Shown here: piece after piece, positions 32,189 through 36,981 of the stretch
How positions within the stretch are numbered: position 1 is the first letter of the stretch
Layout of the letters: each line of letters begins with the position of its first letter
NCBI GenBank assembly: GCA_040381535.1
Contig: JBEIHF010000022.1
Coordinates: 1-36,981, forward strand
DNA from: Micavibrio_A sp040381535
Lineage (GTDB): Bacteria > Pseudomonadota > Alphaproteobacteria > Micavibrionales > Micavibrionaceae
Reading direction: 5' to 3'
DNA: 36,981 bases
Notes under the pieces: model-generated
Seen by the model: the letters and a program-made list of their open reading frames with translations, nothing else
Told to the model about the DNA's origin: nothing
Databases searched by the model: none
Made by a program: the position numbers and the translations under genes

Positions 32189-32472
32189 TAACACTTGGAT
32201 ACGCACTGGACGGCAGGCTTATACTGGGCTCCAACCAGCCTTTTCCCGCCGATATAAAACATGTCGAATATTACAGAGATCAACGGCTTTTCAACCTCGT
32301 GTTCGAAACGGAGGATGAGGAAACTTCCCTCATGCCCTGCGAGCTCACGGAAAAGACGGACCACGTCGTACGGTACAGCCCCAATATCATGGTGATTGCA
32401 TTGCCGGGGTCGAAAGACGGTAGCTCAAGCCCCTACGGCTATACGGTTCCGCTCATCCAAATCGGGGTTTGA
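32185..32472 (+). CDS. Small hypothetical protein (95 aa), second of coupled pair
   Basis: 95 aa, starting MITLGYALDGRLILGSNQ, with an acidic middle (FETEDEETSLMPCEL) and a hydrophobic IMVIALPGS segment. Start ATG 32185 was chosen for the 4-base overlap with the upstream gene. Unrecognised. A hairpin (32459-32484) covers its stop codon, so termination and stop are fused. Confidence 0.62.
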   Translation: MITLGYALDGRLILGSNQPFPADIKHVEYYRDQRLFNLVFETEDEETSLMPCELTEKTDHVVRYSPNIMVIALPGSKDGSSSPYGYTVPLIQIGV

Positions 32473-32484
32473 ACCCCGATTTTC
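32459..32484 (+). terminator. Intrinsic terminator overlapping the 95-aa gene stop
   Basis: AAATCGGGGTT/AACCCCGATTT inverted repeat with almost no loop, then TTTCC. The gene's last codons and TGA lie inside it. Confidence 0.65.
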
Positions 32485-32524
32485 CGCCCCTAACCCCCTT
32501 GAATCCTTTGGAGGAATTGAGGAC

Positions 32525-32552
32525 TTGATTTTTAATCCGTAATCCTTATAAA
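32525..32552 (+). promoter_or_regulatory. Promoter of tRNA-Gly
   Basis: TTGATT (32525-32530) and TATAAA (32547-32552) with a 16-bp spacer; the mature tRNA starts 22 bases after the -10 box. Confidence 0.55.
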
Positions 32553-32573
32553 TACGCCCTGTTCGTTTGGCGC

Positions 32574-32648
32574 GCGGGTGTAGCTCAGGGGTAGAGCATA
32601 ACCTTGCCAAGGTTAGGGCCGAGGGTTCGAATCCCTTCACCCGCTCCA
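32574..32648 (+). tRNA. tRNA-Gly (anticodon GCC)
   Basis: GCGGGTG acceptor strand pairs with CACCCGC, then T, CCA (encoded). The anticodon loop TTGCCAA gives GCC, and the T arm has GGTTCGAATCC. A terminator follows at 32661-32693. The DNA beyond is an AT-rich islet. Confidence 0.97.
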
Positions 32649-32660
32649 AATGACCAAGAA

Positions 32661-32693
32661 AAAGGCCGCTCTGTTCTAGAGCGGCCTTTTCTT
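32661..32693 (+). terminator. Intrinsic terminator of tRNA-Gly
   Basis: AAAGGCCGCTCT/AGAGCGGCCTTT 12-bp perfect stem with a 5-base loop followed by TTTTCTT. Confidence 0.92.
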
Positions 32694-32736
32694 CCTTATG
32701 AAACTTGTGTGTTCCTATGGACCGGAATGAATTCGA

Positions 32737-33699
32737 TTATCGAATTGTGACGGTCTTCAATTCAATAGAATTGATAGGAACGAATTTTCTTTTAAATTTA
32801 TCCAGACTTTCGGTTTCGGAACCGCCCAGACAAATATGTATAAATCCTCTGGTCGCCAAAGATTCCGCCATTTTCAATCCGGCGAATTCTGCCGCGCCGC
32901 GTCCGCCAACCGATACACGCGCCAAAGACATTGCGGTTTTGTTTATTTTATCGCCCTCGTCCCATATCCAAAAACCTGCAGGCTCCGAGGGTGATTTAAC
33001 CAGCACACCGTTCAAAGAGAGGGTTTTGGATTCCATTAAATCCAGAAGGCTTTTGGTGGGGGTTGTCAGATCTTCGTACGTGAAATTTTCTTTTTTTCCG
33101 TCACTGGCCCATTTTCTCAAGATATGGGCGATCATATCCTTGTGTTCTGAAACATTCAAAGGTTCTGCGGAATAACCCATTTTATTTGCCTTGTTCAAAT
33201 AACTTCTGAAATTGTTGAAAGCGAGACCTTTGCGTTCAATGGTTTTCTCAACCGAAACAATGTGGATGGGATATGTCCAGTCCAGAACATCTTCGCTGTG
33301 CGCTGGATACCCGATATCCAGAAGATTTTTGGCAAAATCGCTGTCATCGCTACTTAGGCGCGCGATTTGAATTTTTTTGAATGGGGCTATTCTTTTATCG
33401 GACATGGCCATTTTAAAAAGATTGAAAGAATTTCTTCCAAAAGGAGGAAAGAACAAAACAGTGTGATCTCTGTTGGGATGTCGGGATATAACCATGCCTG
33501 ATTGATCCGATCCGTAAAACCACAACCCATTTCTTCCCGTCATGGCAAAATAACCCGCCGATCTCATAAAAGGATCACATTTTTTTGTAAGAAAGAGAAT
33601 TCGTTGTAACAAGGGCAGTTCTCTGGGACCCAATTCCATCAAATTGGGTAATTCAAAACCTTTTAGATCCGGTTTAAGTAAGTCTAGCTGGGCGTTCAT
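32737..33699 (-). CDS. DUF2156-like (MprF C-terminal-type, GNAT-like) protein
   Basis: 320-aa soluble protein resembling the DUF2156 domain that forms the aminoacyl-transfer part of MprF (lysyl-phosphatidylglycerol synthase), here without the membrane flippase part. Supporting pieces: FRSYLNKANKMGYSAE, GFWIWDEGDKINKTAM, AEFAGLKMAESLATRGFIHI and ETESLDKFKRKFVPINS near the end. The assignment is tentative; a general GNAT acyltransferase is possible. Its ATG overlaps the HTH gene stop (TGATG), so the two are one unit. DNA is noticeably AT-richer than the neighbours. Confidence 0.55.
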   Translation of the reverse strand: MNAQLDLLKPDLKGFELPNLMELGPRELPLLQRILFLTKKCDPFMRSAGYFAMTGRNGLWFYGSDQSGMVISRHPNRDHTVLFFPPFGRNSFNLFKMAMSDKRIAPFKKIQIARLSSDDSDFAKNLLDIGYPAHSEDVLDWTYPIHIVSVEKTIERKGLAFNNFRSYLNKANKMGYSAEPLNVSEHKDMIAHILRKWASDGKKENFTYEDLTTPTKSLLDLMESKTLSLNGVLVKSPSEPAGFWIWDEGDKINKTAMSLARVSVGGRGAAEFAGLKMAESLATRGFIHICLGGSETESLDKFKRKFVPINSIELKTVTIR

Positions 33700-34376
33700 T
33701 ATGATTTGCCTTCAACTACCAAATCGGCATTATCCCAGACCAAATCGAAAAGATTTCTCAAGGTTTCTGCGAATCTTGTATGTTCGATAATTATCATTCT
33801 CTGGTTCTTACCAAATTCTTTCATGACAATTTTATTGCCGTAAATTTGGAAAGGCGTATTGCTGAATTTATTTTTGGGCAGATAGCGATACCATTCGGCA
33901 GGTGCCACAAGATTTTTATCGCCTTCTTGTATGAGAATACGTTCAGTAATTCCTGCCTGTTTCAATCTTTGAAGGTGGGCAATAAGAAAATCATATTTTT
34001 CTTTGTCTGCATTTGGATCAACTTCGGTAAGACCTGCGATTAGGACCTCGGCGTGTTTCTTGCCTTTTAAAGTATGATAGATGTCATCCAAGATTCTGTA
34101 GTTGACGTCCTCGCCTTCCAGAATAGTGACAAGGTTTTCTTTGGGCTCGACACCTCCGGCTTCTGTAAAGGCCACGCCCGCAATTTCGAAGACTGATGCA
34201 ATCCGGTTTAAGGTTCTGGTTTCCGCCTTGGCGCCCAAATCCCCTTTTTCGAATTTGGATATGGTCATAACGGCCAAATCACAACGCTCCGCTAACTCGG
34301 GCTGCGTCCAATCTAAAAGGGCGCGTGCCATTCTGCACTGCGTAGGGGTAACAACAAAATTTGACAATTTAGCCAC
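33699..34376 (-). CDS. XRE-family HTH regulator with C-terminal sensor-like domain
   Basis: 225-aa DNA-binding protein. Residues about 11-75 are an XRE/Cro HTH (CRMARALLDWTQPELAERCD, then VMTISKFEKGDLGAKAETRT). The C-terminal ~140 residues end in IYGNKIVMKEFGKNQRMIII and TLRNLFDLVWDNAD, resembling the effector domain of TrmB-like regulators; this is inference. The longest frame starts at GTG 34376, but AGGTGG (34373-34378) is correctly spaced for TTG 34367, which may be the true start. A 36-bp dyad lies directly upstream, probably its own operator. Confidence 0.75.
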   Translation of the reverse strand: MAKLSNFVVTPTQCRMARALLDWTQPELAERCDLAVMTISKFEKGDLGAKAETRTLNRIASVFEIAGVAFTEAGGVEPKENLVTILEGEDVNYRILDDIYHTLKGKKHAEVLIAGLTEVDPNADKEKYDFLIAHLQRLKQAGITERILIQEGDKNLVAPAEWYRYLPKNKFSNTPFQIYGNKIVMKEFGKNQRMIIIEHTRFAETLRNLFDLVWDNADLVVEGKS

Positions 34377-34380
34377 CTAA

Positions 34381-34416
34381 ATGATATTTTCTATCTCTAT
34401 AAAGATATATTATCAT
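34381..34416. promoter_or_regulatory. Dyad operator in the divergent HTH/orphan promoter region
   Basis: Nested inverted repeats ATGATA (34381-34386)/TATCAT (34411-34416) and TATCT (34392-34396)/AGATA (34403-34407) are nearly concentric. They start 5 bases upstream of the HTH gene and lie between it and the divergent gene at 34498. Likely binding site of the HTH protein. Confidence 0.5.
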
Positions 34417-34420
34417 CTTA

Positions 34421-34450
34421 TTAAGAGTTTTTTAATCCTTTTGCTATACA
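34421..34450 (+). promoter_or_regulatory. Possible promoter of the 119-aa gene
   Basis: TTAAGA (34421-34426) and TATACA (34445-34450) with an 18-bp spacer, directly beside the dyad, so the HTH protein could also control this gene. Confidence 0.4.
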
Positions 34451-34497
34451 AATCTTGTCCATACGGAAACTAATAGAGAAATAGGAATAAAAAAACG

Positions 34498-34857
34498 ATG
34501 ACCGCGCCGATGTTTAAAAATGAAGAAAACCAAGGAGTTTCATATACTTCCAACTATGGCCGTAGCGAATTCAGCTATATGGACGTAAAGGAAGCCAGCG
34601 AATACACCGAGCGCTTCCGTGCGGAATCCATGATGCTGATCTGGAAGCTGAAACAGAGCCGCGGCGCCGCCAAAGCCGCCCCTGTACTTTCCATCATCCG
34701 CAAAAAAGAGCTGATGTTCCTCGAGCGCCAGACGAGCGAGGCGATCGCCCTCTATAAAGACGCCAAACGCCTGTATCACGGATTGTACGAAAGCTATCTG
34801 GAGCGTCTGTGCCCGACGCAATCCTACACGGCCTCTTTGTACCAAAAAGCGGCATAA
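34498..34857 (+). CDS. Hypothetical helical protein (119 aa)
   Basis: Unrecognised. The product is mostly predicted helix (VKEASEYTERFRAESMMLIW; KKELMFLERQTSEAIALYKD), with aromatic residues near the C-terminus (LYHGLYESYLERL). No signal peptide or membrane helix. AGGAAT lies about 10-12 bases before the ATG. GC content returns to the core level. It is divergent from the HTH gene and followed by a terminator inside the next gene's 3' end. Confidence 0.7.
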   Translation: MTAPMFKNEENQGVSYTSNYGRSEFSYMDVKEASEYTERFRAESMMLIWKLKQSRGAAKAAPVLSIIRKKELMFLERQTSEAIALYKDAKRLYHGLYESYLERLCPTQSYTASLYQKAA

Positions 34858-34909
34858 CAAGTTTCATAAAACCATTCTCCTCCCCACACAGATGCGAGAA
34901 ACGGATTGA

Positions 34910-36079
34910 TCAGGCGGCCTTGCTAAGGGCCGCCTCTTCTTTTTGCGGGAAAAGTTTCTGATAGAGCGCGACAGTTTTTGCGTTGACGATATCGACGGTG
35001 AATCCATTTTCAATTTTTGAACGGCCCGTCTTACCCATGCGTTCGCACATGACCGGATCGGCGAGAAGTTTTTCGAGCGCGTCGGCGAGCGCCCATGCGT
35101 TGCGCGCTTCGACCAGATAACCGTTGCCGCCTTCATCCACACATTCGCGGCAACCCGGCATATCGGTCGTGACGATCGGCCTTCCCGTCGCGGCGGCTTC
35201 GAGCAAAACTTTGGGAACGCCTTCACCGTAGTATGAAGGCAGCGTAACAATGGTTGCCGCTGCCATCAATGCCGGCATGTCTTTCCTCTGTCCCAGAAAT
35301 TCGATGGAGCCTTCATCGGCCCAGTGTTTGACGTCATCGCGCGTGACCGATGCGGGATTGCCTTCATATATATCACCTGCTACCTGAAAGCGCGCCTTGA
35401 TGTTTTTGGAACGCAGAATACGTGCGGCATGGACAAATTCACCGATGCCCTTGGCCTTCAAAAGGCGTGAACAAAACAGCACAATGGGCTTTTCGTCTTT
35501 GGGCAGCGTGACGAACGGAAATTGCACAGGGTCTACACCCGAGCCTTTGATGACGGTCGCGCGTTCTTTTTCAATCGCGCCGCATTTGACGAGCGCACGT
35601 GCATCATCGGGGTTTTGGAAGATCGCGGCGCGGCCTTTGCCGCCAAACGCGAATTTGAACAGCGGAACGATAGCGGCGCGTATCGCCTGCATCTTCGGAT
35701 CATCCTTGGAAAACAACAAACCAACACCTGCAATCGTGAACACTGCACGCGGTGTTTTCAAAATGCGCGCGCATATGCCGGTATAAAAAGCATGGCGAAG
35801 AGTGATGGCATGAACGATATCGGGACGTACCAGATGCAATGTTTGATAGATCGCATAGGCGATTTTGGCTTGGGCGATCGGGTTAAACCCGCCCGTATGT
35901 TCGGGAAGATCATGCCCCTTGATACCGAGCGCGGATATTTCGCGGTTGCCTTCCGCGCCGTTGGTGGCGAGGTGCAGATCGTATCCTTCGGCCAATATTG
36001 CTTTGGCGAGCGGCAATCGATGTGACCAGAACCACGCCATATCGTTTACGACCAGTAAAAATTTGGGCTTGTGGCTCAT
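34910..36079 (-). CDS. Glycosyltransferase family 4
   Basis: GT-B fold, retaining glycosyltransferase of the WcaJ/GT4-adjacent type used in O-antigen or exopolysaccharide assembly. N-terminal domain: LLVVNDMAWFWSHRLPLAKA and HAITLRHAFYTG. C-terminal nucleotide-sugar domain: VLFCSRLLKAKGIGEFVHAA and the GT4 E-x7-E motif in YYGEGVPKVLLEAAATGRPI. 389 aa. Its ATG overlaps the stop of the epimerase gene. Sugar specificity cannot be read from the sequence. Confidence 0.9.
   Translation of the reverse strand: MSHKPKFLLVVNDMAWFWSHRLPLAKAILAEGYDLHLATNGAEGNREISALGIKGHDLPEHTGGFNPIAQAKIAYAIYQTLHLVRPDIVHAITLRHAFYTGICARILKTPRAVFTIAGVGLLFSKDDPKMQAIRAAIVPLFKFAFGGKGRAAIFQNPDDARALVKCGAIEKERATVIKGSGVDPVQFPFVTLPKDEKPIVLFCSRLLKAKGIGEFVHAARILRSKNIKARFQVAGDIYEGNPASVTRDDVKHWADEGSIEFLGQRKDMPALMAAATIVTLPSYYGEGVPKVLLEAAATGRPIVTTDMPGCRECVDEGGNGYLVEARNAWALADALEKLLADPVMCERMGKTGRSKIENGFTVDIVNAKTVALYQKLFPQKEEAALSKAA
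34912..34945 (+). terminator. Intrinsic terminator of the 119-aa gene, inside the glycosyltransferase 3' end
   Basis: AGGCGGCC/GGCCGCCT stem with an 8-base loop followed by CTTCTTTTT. On the other strand the same bases encode the last residues of the glycosyltransferase. Confidence 0.7.
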
Positions 36080-36981
36080 GCGGCTTTTTTCACTTGCGCA
36101 AAATCATGGTTTATCATGCGCTCGATGCCTTCTTCCAAGGTAAAGGGCGGGTTGAAACCGCTGCGGCGCGCCTTGTCCGCGCTGCTCGTTGTGTCAGCGC
36201 AAAACTTTCTGATACGGACCGCGCTGATCGGGAAGTTCTTGCCCGTGATACGCGCCAACCCATCGAACACGTAACCTGCGCCCAATCCCGCCGCGAACGG
36301 CAAGGCAAAGGCCGGTTTGGGTTTGCCGAGTTTGTCGCAGATGACATTCATCAATTGTTTCATCGTGAAATCGGGACCGTCCGCATAGTTGTAAATCTGC
36401 AGCGCGCTCTGATCGTTCAGGCAATGGCGTAGGAACGCCGTAACATTGCCGACATAGGCGATAGATTTCTTATTGGACCCATCACCGATCATCAAAAACT
36501 TGTTCTTTGCGACCTGATTGACAAGCGTGTGAACATTGCCACGGTTTTTTTCTCCGAACACGACGACGGGGCGGACTATGATGGCGTTGGCCTTTTCGTT
36601 CTTCGCGGCCCATGCCATCAGGACTTCTTCGCCTTCCAGCTTGCTTTGCCCGTAATCGTTGAAGGGCGCAGGTTTGGAGGTTTCATCGGGGGTTTGCGCA
36701 TCCAGGCCATACACCGCAAAACTGCTGGTAAAGATTATATGCCCGATATTGTTGGCATCCATCGCGGCCAGAACATTTTTCATGCCCTGCACATTAACAT
36801 CGTAATAGCGGGAACGGGGAAAAACATCATCACGATGCTCAGCAGCCAAATGATAGACGCAATCGCAGCCTTGCATCAGCGTCGTGAGCTTTGGAAGATC
36901 AAGAATATCGTTCGCTTCTTTCAGATCTATATTGACGCAAGTGTTACCCTGCGCTTCCAACTCTTTAAGCAGTTTCGTTCC
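36076..36981 (-). CDS. NAD-dependent sugar epimerase/dehydratase, 5'-truncated by window edge
   Basis: Extended short-chain dehydrogenase of the UDP-glucose 4-epimerase family. The frame is open to the window end (GTKLLKELEAQGNTCVNID at the first residues), so the Gly-rich NAD motif and the start lie beyond it. Visible are YHLAAEHRDD, the catalytic FTSSFAVYG serine region, YGQSK (YxxxK) and RPVVVFGEKNRGNV. It overlaps the glycosyltransferase by 4 bases (ATGA), so the pair acts in one sugar or polysaccharide pathway. Confidence 0.88.
   Translation of the reverse strand, partial: GTKLLKELEAQGNTCVNIDLKEANDILDLPKLTTLMQGCDCVYHLAAEHRDDVFPRSRYYDVNVQGMKNVLAAMDANNIGHIIFTSSFAVYGLDAQTPDETSKPAPFNDYGQSKLEGEEVLMAWAAKNEKANAIIVRPVVVFGEKNRGNVHTLVNQVAKNKFLMIGDGSNKKSIAYVGNVTAFLRHCLNDQSALQIYNYADGPDFTMKQLMNVICDKLGKPKPAFALPFAAGLGAGYVFDGLARITGKNFPISAVRIRKFCADTTSSADKARRSGFNPPFTLEEGIERMINHDFAQVKKAA

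Noticed and set aside
1..36981. CRISPR arrays, insertion sequences and rRNA genes
   Set aside because: I saw no regularly spaced direct repeats, transposase genes or rRNA sequence.

Overview
The window looks like a chromosomal segment of an alphaproteobacterium of moderate GC content. The strongest clues are a gcrA gene (a cell-cycle regulator known only from Alphaproteobacteria) whose upstream region carries CcrM-type GANTC sites and a DnaA box, a two-domain cold shock protein, and the conserved cluster rpoZ - spoT/rsh - DUF2062 - acpS - lepB - rnc - era. I cannot name the genus; a deep-branching, non-rhizobial lineage (for example Micavibrio-like) is only a guess. Most of the window is ordinary core genome.

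Layout. 1-1531: end of an integrated element, made of a 5'-truncated serine recombinase whose reading frame runs into a tRNA-Tyr gene. 1603-9260: rlmB, a pair of small coupled orphan genes, polA, a secreted DUF1223 protein, gpt with an overlapping alpha/beta-hydrolase-like gene, rpmI-rplT, and a 55-residue orphan between two twin terminators. 9260-15930: a HAD phosphatase, pheS-pheT, convergent fadD, and the double cold-shock-domain protein. 16021-23007 (minus strand): gcrA, the translationally coupled DUF2062-acpS-lepB-rnc-era operon, the ppGpp enzyme and rpoZ. 23216-27994: a NYN-domain protein, a chemoreceptor, and leuA behind a leucine-rich leader peptide. 28122-32472: small unknown genes, including two diverged paralogues flanking a gene interrupted by an in-frame stop, then a YcaR-like protein, a Lon-N-domain protein, a thioredoxin-TPR protein, a ProXp-type deacylase and two small coupled genes. 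32574-34857: tRNA-Gly, then an AT-rich islet with an HTH regulator and a DUF2156-like gene behind a dyad operator, and an orphan gene. 34910-36981: a glycosyltransferase and a sugar-nucleotide epimerase that runs off the window, probably part of a surface-polysaccharide locus.

How the genes work together. Many neighbours overlap by ATGA or TGATG (gpt/hydrolase, pheS/pheT, the DUF2062-to-era run, the small coupled pairs, HTH/DUF2156, epimerase/glycosyltransferase), which implies translational coupling. The best regulatory signals are the gcrA upstream region (three GANTC sites plus a perfect DnaA box), the leuA leader peptide (seven Leu codons in eight) with a nested hairpin, and the palindrome in front of the HTH gene. 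I saw no rRNA, CRISPR array or insertion sequence. No clear new defence or biosynthetic system stands out. The least explained parts are the HTH/DUF2156 islet, the paralogue pair around the interrupted gene, and the recombinase/tRNA-Tyr junction. All family assignments come from reading motifs by eye; no searches were run.
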